A DNA stretch of 64,000 nucleotides from Vibrio sp. 14G-20 (GCF_026241515.1 NZ_JAPHPW010000004.1:211207-275206); one strand, 5' to 3'; counted from the stretch's first letter, positions 26,159-35,000 are shown. Notes: a model not told the origin generated them from the letters alone. Made by a program: numbers and translations.

Positions 26159-27334
26159 ATGTTTGGTACTGCTACTCGCGAAAATGCTACTCGTGTACTT
26201 CTATTAGGTTCAGGTGAACTCGGAAAAGAAGTTGCTATCGAGTGCCAACGTTTAGGTTTAGAAGTTATTGCTTGTGACCGTTATGCAGACGCACCAGCAA
26301 TGCAAGTTGCGCATCGTAGCCATGTATTAGACATGTTAGATGGTGATGCTCTTCAAGCTATCATTGAGCTAGAAAAACCAGATTATGTGGTTCCTGAAAT
26401 TGAAGCTATTGCCACCAGCAAGTTAGTTGAACTTGAAGCACAAGGCTTAAATGTTGTTCCAACGGCGAATGCAACCAAACTAACGATGAACCGCGAAGGT
26501 ATTCGTCGTTTAGCTGCTGAAGAGTTGAAACTAAGCACTTCGCCTTACCGCTTTGCAGACACCTTTGAAGATTTTTCAGCCGCTGTTGAGTTCGTGGGTA
26601 TGCCTTGCGTTGTTAAGCCAGTAATGAGTTCTTCAGGCAAAGGCCAAAGCGTTATCAAAACCGAAGAAGATATCCAGAAATCTTGGGACTACGCACAAGA
26701 AGGCGGTCGTACTGGCGCGGGTCGTGTGATCGTTGAAGGCTTCATCGACTTTGATTACGAAATCACACTGCTTACCGTTCGTGCAGTCGACGGTGTTCAC
26801 TTCTGTGCGCCAATCGGCCACCGCCAAGAAGACGGTGATTACCGTGAATCATGGCAGCCACAGGTCATGTCTGACAACGCACTGAAAGCGGCACAATACA
26901 CGGCAGAGCAAGTGGTTAACGCACTAGGCGGTCACGGCATCTTTGGTGTTGAGCTGTTCGTTAAAGGCGACCACGTTATCTTCAATGAAGTCTCCCCTCG
27001 CCCACACGATACTGGCTTGGTGACTCTGATGTCTCAAGACTCATCGGAATTTGCACTACACGTACGCGCATTTACAGGTATGCCGATCAGATCAATTACT
27101 CAGTATGGCCCTTGTGCCTCTGCGGTAATCCTTGGTCAAGGCACATCAACGAATATTCGCTTTGAAGGCCTTGCAGAAGCGCTAGACGCACCACAAACAC
27201 AAGTTCGTCTGTTTGGTAAGCCTGACATTGATGGTCGCCGTCGTCTTGGTGTGGCGCTAACTCGTCGCAATAGCACAGAAACAGCAATTGAAGACGCGAT
27301 TGAAAGCGCTTCGAAAGTAAAAGTGATTTACTAA
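26159..27334 (+). CDS. purT: Formate-dependent phosphoribosylglycinamide formyltransferase
   Basis: 391 residues from the ATG at 26159, which has GGAAGGAATTTCT before it; the frame is open further upstream but that stretch contains the PurR box and is not coding. Features: [20 protein letters not shown] near the N terminus, the ATP-grasp region ([37 protein letters not shown]), and [12 protein letters not shown]. PurT makes formyl-GAR from formate and ATP in purine synthesis. The PurR operator at 26076 agrees with this. Confidence 0.96.
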   Translation: MFGTATRENATRVLLLGSGELGKEVAIECQRLGLEVIACDRYADAPAMQVAHRSHVLDMLDGDALQAIIELEKPDYVVPEIEAIATSKLVELEAQGLNVVPTANATKLTMNREGIRRLAAEELKLSTSPYRFADTFEDFSAAVEFVGMPCVVKPVMSSSGKGQSVIKTEEDIQKSWDYAQEGGRTGAGRVIVEGFIDFDYEITLLTVRAVDGVHFCAPIGHRQEDGDYRESWQPQVMSDNALKAAQYTAEQVVNALGGHGIFGVELFVKGDHVIFNEVSPRPHDTGLVTLMSQDSSEFALHVRAFTGMPIRSITQYGPCASAVILGQGTSTNIRFEGLAEALDAPQTQVRLFGKPDIDGRRRLGVALTRRNSTETAIEDAIESASKVKVIY

Positions 27335-27380
27335 CCCGCGATTCAATTCTGAACAATCGCGAGTTCAAATCTGAACAATA

Positions 27381-27410
27381 AAAAAGACGGGCTATCGAGC
27401 CCGTCTTTTT
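27381..27410. terminator. Bidirectional terminator between purT and tpm
   Basis: AAAAAGACGGGCT and AGCCCGTCTTTTT form a perfect 13-base stem with an ATCG loop. It separates the convergent genes purT and tpm and has T-runs for both strands. Confidence 0.85.
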
Positions 27411-27444
27411 GTTGGTGTTATCTTTTTATTTGAACAAACTGAAC

Positions 27445-28098
27445 TTAAACGTCTGACTCAATCAAATACACTTCCTCACAGAAGCGAGACAAACCTTTCT
27501 TCGCAATCTTAGGATGTTCATCGTCTGCGATGTCCTGATTCAACAATGTGATCTTATAACCTGCGAACAGCTGATCGATTTCTAGCTTAGGTACGCTAAA
27601 CGGAGGCCCTGCCATTTCGTTTTGATTGTAATCCAGCGTCACCAGAAGAATCTTGCCACCCGGTTTCAGTAGTTGTTTCAAACGCTCGACATACTGCACT
27701 CGCATCTCTTGAGGCAATGCCACTAAAGAAGCGCGGTCATAAATAATGTCGACAGGCTGAATAGGTGCTGTGAAGTAATCTCCTGTGTAAACACTCAATT
27801 CATCGAATTGGTAAAGCTCATGCTGACCACTGATTTGAGTCACAGTCGGCGTGTAAAAATGCTCTGAGAAAAATGCGCGTACCGCGATTTGGCTAAGCTC
27901 AACTCCTTGAACCTCTTCATGCTTAGACGCTAACCAAATAAGATCTTCGCTTTTGCCACAAAGTGGGACAAACACACTCTTCTCGTAGCTAGGGTCGGTT
28001 TTTTTCCAAAATTCAATCAGAAGTGGGTTTACATCTTCAAGGTGGAAACCAATTTGGTTGGCTGCCCATTTATTGTGCCAAAATTCAGGATTATTCAT
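27445..28098 (-). CDS. tpm: Thiopurine S-methyltransferase family protein
   Basis: 217 residues, the usual bacterial TPMT length. Diagnostic stretches are [20 protein letters not shown] at the N terminus, [16 protein letters not shown] (SAM motif I), [29 protein letters not shown] and [10 protein letters not shown]. The family methylates thiopurines and inorganic selenium or tellurium oxyanions with S-adenosylmethionine; the natural substrate is unclear. It is convergent with purT. Confidence 0.93.
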   Translation of the reverse strand: MNNPEFWHNKWAANQIGFHLEDVNPLLIEFWKKTDPSYEKSVFVPLCGKSEDLIWLASKHEEVQGVELSQIAVRAFFSEHFYTPTVTQISGQHELYQFDELSVYTGDYFTAPIQPVDIIYDRASLVALPQEMRVQYVERLKQLLKPGGKILLVTLDYNQNEMAGPPFSVPKLEIDQLFAGYKITLLNQDIADDEHPKIAKKGLSRFCEEVYLIESDV

Positions 28099-28421
28099 CT
28101 TTCGTTCATGTTAAACAGTCATAATGCAAGGGTACAGTATAGAGAGGTAAGAGCAACCTTAGCTTGGTTTAAAGTTCCAAATTGGTTTCAATAAAATCAG
28201 AAACTGGCCGAGTTCAAAGTTCTTAAAATTGCGGAACAAACGCTTGAATTATTTGTCTATATGTTCACATTTTAAAGCAATATTAAACGTTAGAGTTGGT
28301 TTCTGCCTTAGCTAGCCCCATTTAATATGTAGTGAGTTTAGTTAAGCTGTTTTTACTCTTATGCGTTACTGGTTACCCCTTTTGACTACCCGTTTTTGTA
28401 ACCTTGTATTTTGGAGTTTGA
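28099..28421. other. Intergenic region between tpm and relV
   Basis: About 320 bases containing the divergent promoters of tpm and relV. It is AT-rich, without a supported ORF, repeat or clear operator. TTTGGAGTTTGA just before the relV ATG is its ribosome site. Confidence 0.4.
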
Positions 28422-29198
28422 ATGAGTGTATTTCTCCGTACGACGGCCCTAATGCTTCTAGTATTGAGCCGAGCGCCTGCATTCGCAGCAGCACCTGTTT
28501 CAACGAGTTCAACTGATCAATCGCGCACTCCAGCGCAAAACCAAGTTTCATCAAACGTATTCCGCCATAGCCTAAGCGGTCTATATGGCATTAAAGCATT
28601 CGACTCACGTCCGACTCAGCCTTATACCGATTTCGACATCCTTTACAGCAAAGCTCACCAAGCACAAGCTGAGCTAGAAACTATCTGTAAAAGTACTGCC
28701 CTACTAACCAATTCAGAAGCCCTGTTCGCAGGTGTTAAATCTCAAGCTCGTGCAGAAGAGAAAATTGACCTTGAGCTTGATGGCGATGTAACAAGAATTA
28801 CCGATCTAGCTCGTGCAACGATTATCGCAAACGACGTAGAAAGCTTGGTTGAAGTGTATGAATCACTAAGCCGTGAAGCGGACGTTGTGAAATTGAAAAA
28901 CAAGTTTAAGTCACCTGCTGATTCTGGCTACCGTGACCTTAACCTGTTAGTTCGTTTGCCTAAAACCAACATTATTGCTGAAGTTCAGCTTCACTTGAAA
29001 GCAATCGCTGACGTGAAAAGTGGCCCTGAGCACGAGCTATATAAAATTATCCAAGGTATTGAGCGTCACGCCATTGCAGAACATCGCCCAATCAACGATA
29101 TCGAAGCGGCGCAAATTAATAGCCTAAGACGCCAATCTTTAGAGCTTTACCAACAAGCATGGCAACCGTATATCACGACTCATATTAAAGCCGCGTAA
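28422..29198 (+). CDS. relV: RelV-type small alarmone synthetase (RelA/SpoT nucleotidyltransferase domain)
   Basis: 258 residues. RelA/SpoT synthetase features: VKSQARAEEKI (Lys106, Lys114), ITDLARATI (Asp128, Arg131), SGYRDLNLLVRL and AEVQLHL (Glu187). I recall that V. cholerae RelV depends on K107, D129, R132 and E188, which correspond with an offset of one. RelV makes (p)ppGpp without the hydrolase and regulatory domains. Oddly, residues 1-24 (FLRTTALMLLVLSRAPAFAA) look like a signal peptide, which would be strange for a GTP/ATP-using enzyme. The gene lies near ihfA, as I recall for V. cholerae VC1224. Confidence 0.85.
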   Translation: MSVFLRTTALMLLVLSRAPAFAAAPVSTSSTDQSRTPAQNQVSSNVFRHSLSGLYGIKAFDSRPTQPYTDFDILYSKAHQAQAELETICKSTALLTNSEALFAGVKSQARAEEKIDLELDGDVTRITDLARATIIANDVESLVEVYESLSREADVVKLKNKFKSPADSGYRDLNLLVRLPKTNIIAEVQLHLKAIADVKSGPEHELYKIIQGIERHAIAEHRPINDIEAAQINSLRRQSLELYQQAWQPYITTHIKAA

Positions 29199-29228
29199 AC
29201 CGTTTAGAACACCACAGAATATCAACTC

Positions 29229-29264
29229 AAAGGGCTGCCATTAATTTGCAGCCCTTTCTTTTTG
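29229..29264 (+). terminator. Terminator after relV
   Basis: AAAGGGCTGC and GCAGCCCTTT form a ten-base stem with a nine-base loop, followed by CTTTTT. Confidence 0.85.
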
Positions 29265-29355
29265 GCTATATTACATTCTGGAGATCAGTTAGGCAGCGTA
29301 GCTAGCCGAAAAGCTCAAAGTGAATCTATCGGCTTATAGCTCTAGAAAGCTAGAC

Positions 29356-29403
29356 GAGATAGAGATAGAGATAGAGATAGAGATAGAGATAGAGATAGAG
29401 ATA
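29356..29403 (+). repeat. Hexanucleotide microsatellite (GAGATA)x8
   Basis: Eight perfect copies of GAGATA run from 29356 to 29403. The repeat lies between the relV and ihfA terminators, so it is noncoding as far as can be seen; an overlapping frame would read as repeated Ile-Glu but has no other support. Such tracts change length by slippage. Confidence 0.95.
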
Positions 29404-29452
29404 AGAATAAAGGGAATAGTTTTAACGCAGTTTAAAATTAGACGTCACATAC

Positions 29453-29478
29453 AAAAAGACCACGCTAGGCGTGGTCTA
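29453..29478 (-). terminator. Terminator of ihfA
   Basis: On the minus strand AGACCACGC-CTA-GCGTGGTCT is followed by TTTTTGT, nine bases after the ihfA stop. Confidence 0.8.
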
Positions 29479-29486
29479 TTGCTTGG

Positions 29487-29783
29487 CTACTTCTCGATTT
29501 TAATATTTTCGACACGGGCCTTTAGTTTTTGTCCCGGTCTAAAAGTAACAACACGTCGAGCAGAGATTGGAATGTCTTCACCAGTTTTCGGGTTACGACC
29601 AGGTCGCTCGTTTTTCTCGCGAAGATCAAAATTACCAAAACCAGACAGTTTTACCTGTTCGCCATTTTCGAGCGCTTTACGAACTTCTTCGAAAAACACT
29701 TCCACCGTTTCCTTGGCATCCCGCTTGCTGTATCCGAGTGTCTCAAACAGGTTCTCAGCCAAATCGGCCTTCGTGAGTGCCAT
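29487..29783 (-). CDS. ihfA: Integration host factor subunit alpha
   Basis: 98 residues, near-identical in pattern to other gammaproteobacterial IHF-alpha: [17 protein letters not shown] at the start, [20 protein letters not shown] and the beta-arm [20 protein letters not shown] containing the Pro that intercalates in DNA. IHF bends DNA at specific sites with IhfB. In most relatives ihfA follows pheT; here the 660 bases upstream contain no pheT, so the usual neighbour is missing. Confidence 0.96.
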   Translation of the reverse strand: MALTKADLAENLFETLGYSKRDAKETVEVFFEEVRKALENGEQVKLSGFGNFDLREKNERPGRNPKTGEDIPISARRVVTFRPGQKLKARVENIKIEK

Positions 29784-30400
29784 AAAACTTTCCTCAAAGC
29801 TATGTTAAACATTGCTACCATCGCCAGTAGCGCCAAAGCATTTACCCTATTCAATCAATGAGATAAGGTCATTTACAAGGAAAGTGTATGCCAAGCTTCT
29901 GATTTTCGCCAACTTTTTTATCCTAACTATTTAATTATTCTTTCAAATCAGAAAGATAACTCACTTAAAATTTCACACATATAGCTAAAAACCATCTAAT
30001 CCATAGCTACCAAATGGAATTATACTCCACACAAACACCACAATACAGAATTTAAAACTTTAGCGATCTAAATAATAATTTTTGAGACTTTTCTCTGATA
30101 CCCAATAAAATCAGCCACTTGATTTGATATGAGACTCAACAGAGGTTACTAAATAAGCGTTATTAAATATGAGATTTGTATCATTTCAGAATTTAATTCG
30201 AATTCACTTATAATAACCCATGTTCTTTTAGGCTTTTAATCAGTAATTCAATCATTATAGGAAAGCTTCTTTGGCACAACATGCAAATGGTGGGCAATAA
30301 ATAGCTCATGTTCGTCTATGTGCATCTACGAGGTACGCACCAAAAGAGAGATCCCACCTAAAAGATTCTTGAAGTAAAAGTTCGTTTCTTGAAATTGATT
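29784..30400. other. AT-rich gene-free region between ihfA and zur
   Basis: More than 600 bases with no supported ORF on either strand. Composition is AT-rich, especially 29930-30250. It should carry the ihfA promoter (leftward) and, at its right end, the zur promoter. No remnant of pheT was recognised. Confidence 0.5.
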
Positions 30401-30402
30401 GT

Positions 30403-30416
30403 TATGTTATAACATA
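30403..30416. promoter_or_regulatory. Zur box of the zur operon
   Basis: A perfect 14-base palindrome TATGTTATAACATA inside GTTATGTTATAACATATC, 29 bases before the zur ATG. It matches the core of the enterobacterial Zur consensus GAAATGTTATAWTATAACATTTC, implying autoregulation. Confidence 0.8.
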
Positions 30417-30445
30417 TCTGTATTATCACTAATTTTGTGGATTGA

Positions 30446-30922
30446 ATGAGAGACATCGAAGCGATCATTGAGCACGTAAAACAAGGCTGTAAAACAAACG
30501 GAAAACAGTTTACCGCTAAGAGACTGTTGATACTGCGAGCACTGGTTCATGCCGACAAAGCTCTGTCTGCGTATGAAATCGTTGAATACTGTAAGGAACA
30601 CTTTGATCAACACGTTCAAGCGATGTCGGTTTATCGAGTGTTGGAGTTCCTAGAAGAGCACCACTTAGCGCATAAACTGAAAGTCTCCAATAAGTTCATA
30701 CTTTGCGACCATATTCTTTGCGAACATGAACATGGCATCCCCCAATTTTTGATCTGCTCCAAGTGCGACAAGATCAGCGAGCAAACCATCCACCCTGCCA
30801 TTATTCGTGACCTTCAATCTCATGCTAAACAAGAAGGCTTCACCGTTGTTAGCCCTCAGTTAGAGATAAGCTGTGTGTGCGACGAATGTGCGAACCAAAA
30901 TGAGCCCGCTTCCACTCAATGA
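30446..30922 (+). CDS. zur: Zinc uptake regulator (Fur family)
   Basis: 158 residues. A Fur-family winged helix (LSAYEIVEYCKEHFDQHVQAMSVYRVLEFLEE) is followed by metal sites: the structural-zinc cysteine pairs CSKC and CVCDEC, and the HxHG-like CEHEHG. These features and the neighbourhood point to Zur rather than Fur or PerR. With zinc, Zur represses zinc-uptake and zinc-sparing genes by binding TGTTATA-type palindromes; one lies just upstream, and three more are in the window. It heads an apparent operon of four genes. Confidence 0.88.
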   Translation: MRDIEAIIEHVKQGCKTNGKQFTAKRLLILRALVHADKALSAYEIVEYCKEHFDQHVQAMSVYRVLEFLEEHHLAHKLKVSNKFILCDHILCEHEHGIPQFLICSKCDKISEQTIHPAIIRDLQSHAKQEGFTVVSPQLEISCVCDECANQNEPASTQ

Positions 30923-30987
30923 TGCTCCTACTCTCTTAAACACTCTCAACAGTATTAGCCCTATCAACAAGGAGAAAGTGAACCGCT

Positions 30988-32370
30988 ATGTCTGCAACAC
31001 TCATCAAGAATGCCCGTTTGGTCAATGAAGGCATCATTACCGAATCGGATCTATTGATCATTAACCAGCGAATAGAAAGAATAGCCAACAACATCGAACC
31101 AAAGCCAGATGATGAGATTATTGACGCTCAAGGTTGCTACCTCCTTCCTGGAATGATTGACGACCAAGTCCATTTTCGCGAACCGGGATTAACACACAAA
31201 GGCTCAATCGCCACTGAGTCACGAGCTGCGGTTGCAGGCGGTATTACCAGCTATATGGAGATGCCAAACGTAAACCCTGCTACAACGACCATTGAAGCCT
31301 TAGAAAGAAAGTTTGATATTGCAGCACAAAGCTCGTTAGCAAATTACTCGTTTTATCTCGGAGCAACCGAAGACAATCTCGAACAAATTAAACGTCTCGA
31401 CCCAACCAAGCACTGCGGTGTAAAGGTGTTTATGGGCGCTTCAACGGGCAACCTGTTGGTTGAAGATCCTCAAGCACTCAATGCCATATTCCGTGATTCT
31501 CCCGTCCTAATTGTCACTCACTGTGAAAGCGGGCCTGTTATCGCGAAAAACCAAGAACAATTAAGAAAAGAGAAAGCGGTTTTCACGATTGAAGATCACC
31601 CCATTCTAAGAGATGACAAAGCTTGTTATGCCTCTTCTTCCTATGCGATTGAGCTAGCCAAAAAACACAACAGTCAACTTCATGTGCTGCACATCACGAC
31701 AGAAAAAGAACTCGCTCAGTTTGAAGCCGGCCCCATTCAGGGAAAACGTATTACCGCAGAAGCGTGTGTCCATCACCTATGGTTTAGCAATAAAGATTAC
31801 GCAACGCTCGGTAACCAAATTAAGTGCAACCCTGCCGTCAAATACCCTAGTGATAGAGACGCTCTATTAGCAGCATTGAGCACGGGCCAAATCGACATCA
31901 TCGCGACAGATCACGCGCCACATACATGGGAAGAGAAACAAGTTCCTTACGAACAAGCACCTGCAGGATTACCTCTGGTACAACATGCCCTGTTGAGCCT
32001 ATTTGACCACGTACGCACTGGAACCTTAACTGTCGTTCAGGTGGTCGAGAAAACCGCACATAACCCAGCGATCCGTTATGCGATACAGGAACGCGGCTAT
32101 ATCCGTGAGGGCTACTTCGCCGATTTAGTATTAGTCGATCCACAGACACCAACTCTAGTCAGCCATGACAACAGCTTGTATCAATGTGGGTGGTCACCGT
32201 TCGCAGGGCACGAATTCTCTGCTCAGATAAAACACACATGGGTCAATGGTGCCAAGGTTTATAGCAATCCAGAATCCCCTGATAACCAAAATACGCATAT
32301 CGCTGATGCACCAAAAGAAATATCGAGTGACATGGTCACTCCAGCAATGAGGCTGTCATTCGAGCGCTAG
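30988..32370 (+). CDS. Dihydroorotase paralogue with altered metal site (DDQVHF type)
   Basis: 460 residues of the long type-I amidohydrolase dihydroorotase group. Visible: PGMIDDQVHFREPG at 54-67, the carboxylated-lysine region GVKVFMGAST (Lys146), THCES (His178), LHVLHITTE and IIATDHAPH. The usual DxHxH metal motif is D58-x-Q60-x-H62, with Gln replacing the first His; I recall the DDQVHFREPG form from Bacteroidetes enzymes. Zur-controlled pyrC paralogues are known as zinc-starvation backups, and the operon with zur fits that. Activity as a true dihydroorotase is likely but not certain. Confidence 0.8.
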   Translation: MSATLIKNARLVNEGIITESDLLIINQRIERIANNIEPKPDDEIIDAQGCYLLPGMIDDQVHFREPGLTHKGSIATESRAAVAGGITSYMEMPNVNPATTTIEALERKFDIAAQSSLANYSFYLGATEDNLEQIKRLDPTKHCGVKVFMGASTGNLLVEDPQALNAIFRDSPVLIVTHCESGPVIAKNQEQLRKEKAVFTIEDHPILRDDKACYASSSYAIELAKKHNSQLHVLHITTEKELAQFEAGPIQGKRITAEACVHHLWFSNKDYATLGNQIKCNPAVKYPSDRDALLAALSTGQIDIIATDHAPHTWEEKQVPYEQAPAGLPLVQHALLSLFDHVRTGTLTVVQVVEKTAHNPAIRYAIQERGYIREGYFADLVLVDPQTPTLVSHDNSLYQCGWSPFAGHEFSAQIKHTWVNGAKVYSNPESPDNQNTHIADAPKEISSDMVTPAMRLSFER

Positions 32371-32406
32371 TTCAGCAGTTATTACCATCAATAAAAAGAA
32401 ATCAAT

Positions 32407-32967
32407 ATGTTAAGAAGAAATCCAAGCGGTCATATGCCAGAAGTATCGGAGACCGCTTTCATTGACCCGACCGCCATCATCTGCGGCAAGGTCATCATTG
32501 AAGACAACGTGTTTATTGGCCCTTACGCTGTGATTCGAGCTGACGAGGTCAACGAACAAGGTGACATGGAAGCCATTGTGATTAAGCGCGACACCAACAT
32601 TCAAGATGGTGTGGTTATTCACTCTAAAGCTGGCGCTGCCGTCACTATTGGTGAACGCTCATCCATCGCTCACCGATCGATCATTCATGGTCCTTGTAAG
32701 GTCTGTGATGACGTATTTATTGGCTTCAACTCAGTCGTCTTTAATGCGGTGATTGGCAAAGGTTGTGTGATTCGCCATAACTGTGTGGTGGACGGACACG
32801 ACTTACCTGAGAACTTCCATGTACCACCAATGACTAACATCGGTTCAGGGTTTGATTTGAACAATATCTCAAAAGTACCACCCGAGTATTCTGCATTTTC
32901 AGAGTCCGTTGTTTCGGCAAACCATACCCTTGTGCAAGGTTATAGGAGAATTGCCAATGAGCTCTGA
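32407..32967 (+). CDS. Gamma-class carbonic anhydrase-like left-handed beta-helix protein
   Basis: 186 residues of hexapeptide repeats (FIDPTAIICGKVIIEDNVFIG, VCDDVFIGFNSVVFNAVIG). The three metal-ligand histidines of gamma carbonic anhydrases can be placed at His72, His89 and His94 (IHSKAG; AHRSIIHG). Gamma enzymes can use iron or cobalt, and paralogues in Zur operons are thought to replace a zinc beta-type anhydrase. The alternative is an acetyltransferase of the same fold, but the histidine set and neighbours favour carbonic anhydrase. Its stop codon overlaps the start of the GTPase gene by 11 bases. Confidence 0.75.
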   Translation: MLRRNPSGHMPEVSETAFIDPTAIICGKVIIEDNVFIGPYAVIRADEVNEQGDMEAIVIKRDTNIQDGVVIHSKAGAAVTIGERSSIAHRSIIHGPCKVCDDVFIGFNSVVFNAVIGKGCVIRHNCVVDGHDLPENFHVPPMTNIGSGFDLNNISKVPPEYSAFSESVVSANHTLVQGYRRIANEL

Positions 32968-33964
32968 TAAAAAGCCTCTCTTGGGTATTCCAACCAATAT
33001 CATTACCGGCTTTCTCGGCGTAGGTAAAACGACCGCAATTCTCAATCTAATGAAGAATAAACCCGCAGATGAAAACTGGGCTATTTTGGTGAACGAATTT
33101 GGAGAAATCGGCGTAGACGGCAGTTTGATCCAAGGGAACGACAACAAACAACAAGTGTTTATCCGAGAAGTGCCTGGCGGCTGTATGTGTTGCGCGGCTG
33201 GTTTGCCGATGCAAATCGCACTGAATCAACTACTGTCTGAGGCGAAACCAGACCGCTTATTGATCGAGCCGACCGGGCTTGGTCATCCTAAGGAAGTGCT
33301 AGAAGTCTTGTCTTCAGAGCACTATCGTAAGGTGTTGTCACTACAAAAGAACGTCACTTTGGTCGATGCCCGTAAGCTTTCTGACACACGCTACTCTGAA
33401 CACGATACCTTCAATCAGCAAATCACCATTGCCGATACTATCGTGGGTAATAAAGTCGATCTGTACAAAAGTGGCGATGCAGAAAAACTGGCTGAGTACG
33501 TCGCGCAGGTTTGTCACCCAGACACCAAACTCATATTTGCCCATCACGGTAAGATCCCTTCTGACGAGTTTGATGGAAACACCAACTTTTACCATCATCA
33601 AGCTCATGGGCACCATCATCACCATCATCATAAGGAAGACAAGCCACTCGCTTCAGAATTACCGATGCCAGAAAGCGGCATGATCAAAGCGACCAACCAA
33701 GGTGAAGGTTTTGAAAGTGTTGGTTGGCGATTCGCGGCTGATAAACTGTTCGATCGCCAGCAATTGCTTAAGGTATTAGTTGGACTCAAAGCCGAACGAA
33801 TGAAAGCGGTGTTCATCACTCAAAGCGGCATCTTTGGTTACAACCTAACGGAAGATGGCCTAACAGAGTGTGAGTTAGATGAGTGCAATGAAACCAGAAT
33901 AGAAGTCATTGGTTATAGCATCGACAACGATCTAGAAAACCAATTGTTGGCGTGTCAGATCTAA
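32957..33964 (+). CDS. COG0523 (CobW/ZigA-type) GTPase, probable zinc metallochaperone
   Basis: 335 residues starting at the ATG at 32957 (TAGGAGAA before it). Walker A GFLGVGKT at 18-25, the Switch-like VNEFGEIGVDG, the metal-binding CxCC motif GGCMCC at 74-79 and the base-specificity NKVD (VGNKVDL) are all intact. A histidine-rich loop with seven His in a row lies near 217-223 between the domains. COG0523 proteins under Zur insert zinc into client enzymes when zinc is scarce. Fourth gene of the zur operon, translationally coupled to the gamma carbonic anhydrase. A role in cobalamin synthesis (CobW) is much less likely here. Confidence 0.88.
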   Translation: MSSDKKPLLGIPTNIITGFLGVGKTTAILNLMKNKPADENWAILVNEFGEIGVDGSLIQGNDNKQQVFIREVPGGCMCCAAGLPMQIALNQLLSEAKPDRLLIEPTGLGHPKEVLEVLSSEHYRKVLSLQKNVTLVDARKLSDTRYSEHDTFNQQITIADTIVGNKVDLYKSGDAEKLAEYVAQVCHPDTKLIFAHHGKIPSDEFDGNTNFYHHQAHGHHHHHHHKEDKPLASELPMPESGMIKATNQGEGFESVGWRFAADKLFDRQQLLKVLVGLKAERMKAVFITQSGIFGYNLTEDGLTECELDECNETRIEVIGYSIDNDLENQLLACQI

Positions 33965-34002
33965 CCAGAACTGGTTAATTCTCCCGCTCCCTAAAATCAA
34001 AA

Positions 34003-34034
34003 CCCTATGAATTGATACATTCATAGGGCTTTTT
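34003..34034 (+). terminator. Terminator after the zur operon
   Basis: CCCTATGAAT and ATTCATAGGG form a ten-base stem with a six-base loop followed by CTTTTT. Confidence 0.8.
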
Positions 34035-34060
34035 AACTAATCCGTTATAGGTTCAAAACG

Positions 34061-34933
34061 CTAGTTCACTGAGACCAAGCGCTTGTCGGCCAGTGCCATA
34101 GCAATGTTGGCTTTAGCGTAAGCACTTTCATTAATGAAATGTGGATAGATGTCTTGTTCACGCTCCCAGTAAATATCATAGCCAAAGAAAGTCGCCAGTA
34201 TCGGCTCACCTTGCTTCACTACCTCGAAATTTCGACCACAGATCGCTGGATGCACAGTAGCAACACGCATACCGTCTGGGCCAAGCGGAACATTCACCTC
34301 TTCAACATAAAAGAAAGCATCGTAGTCTTCTAACGCTTGTACTTGGTTGAGGTTGTGCTTCTCAACGTAATCAAGAACCATGGTCAGCATCTGCTTCATC
34401 AGTTTAAGAGTATCGAATTTAAGTGAGCCATGTGCCTGAGCGCCAACTTCAATCATTACTCCACACTTCCCAGCAGTACAAAGGTAAGGCTGCTCATCCC
34501 AAGGCTTTCTATCTTCAAACAGAATATTGGCTTCAGGCATTCGTTGTTTCACATACGCACCCATTTTCTGATAGAAAGCATCATTGGAAAGCAAGATTAA
34601 TGTCGCCCCCATATTGCTGGTCGTGTTGTGTAAATCCACAATCAGTTGTTGTTCTTTGCTTACGTGTCTATCTATAAACTGTCGCGCCACTGTGTATTCA
34701 GCTAAACCAGCAGTGTCGTCGTGGTTAGCATTAGAGAACTGACGGTTTAGGTCCGTATCAAGGTATCGTACGTTCTGCTCTACCGCTTTAGGGTTTGCGA
34801 TAACTGAATTCGTAGAGAATGTCGAACGATCGGCGGCATACATACGCTCTTTAATGAGTTTGTTTAAGTAGATTCCAGAAAGCTCGTTACCGTGAGCTCC
34901 GGCAACCAGTAAGACTTGATTGATGTTATCCAT
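34061..34933 (-). CDS. Aspartoacylase / AstE-AspA family zinc amidohydrolase
   Basis: 290 residues from the ATG at 34933. The zinc-carboxypeptidase-like ligands are AGAHGNELSG (His14, Glu17) and DLHNTTSNMG (His102); DTDLNRQF (Arg64) matches the substrate-binding DLNR of aspartoacylases, as does the C-terminal GPDGMRVATVHPAICGRNFE. The family removes acetyl from N-acetylaspartate, or succinyl from succinylglutamate in the case of AstE; the DLNRQF motif favours AspA. A Zur-like box lies 46 bases upstream, unexpected for a zinc enzyme unless it releases metal-binding amino acids or replaces another enzyme. It is convergent with the zur operon. Confidence 0.8.
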   Translation of the reverse strand: MDNINQVLLVAGAHGNELSGIYLNKLIKERMYAADRSTFSTNSVIANPKAVEQNVRYLDTDLNRQFSNANHDDTAGLAEYTVARQFIDRHVSKEQQLIVDLHNTTSNMGATLILLSNDAFYQKMGAYVKQRMPEANILFEDRKPWDEQPYLCTAGKCGVMIEVGAQAHGSLKFDTLKLMKQMLTMVLDYVEKHNLNQVQALEDYDAFFYVEEVNVPLGPDGMRVATVHPAICGRNFEVVKQGEPILATFFGYDIYWEREQDIYPHFINESAYAKANIAMALADKRLVSVN

Positions 34934-34978
34934 GTAATTGATTTCCAAGTATCGAAAGTGCAAGTCGCCCTTGCATTT

Positions 34979-35000
34979 TTGTTACGATATAACATAACAA
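34979..35000. promoter_or_regulatory. Zur-like box upstream of the aspartoacylase gene
   Basis: On the minus strand TTGTTATGTTATATCGTAACAA; 18 of 22 positions are self-complementary and the TGTTATA core is kept. It is weaker than the other three Zur-like sites in the window. Confidence 0.6.

Noticed and set aside
29356..29403. CRISPR-like array
   Set aside because: The units are six bases with no spacers; it is a simple microsatellite.
29320..29808. Plus-strand ORF of repeated Ile-Glu overlapping ihfA in antisense
   Set aside because: It is created by the GAGATA tract and then reads antisense through ihfA; no ribosome site and no family likeness.
33595..33640. Run of seven histidines looking like an engineered His-tag
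   Set aside because: It lies inside the COG0523 GTPase between its domains, where natural His-rich loops are usual; flanking codons are ordinary Vibrio sequence.
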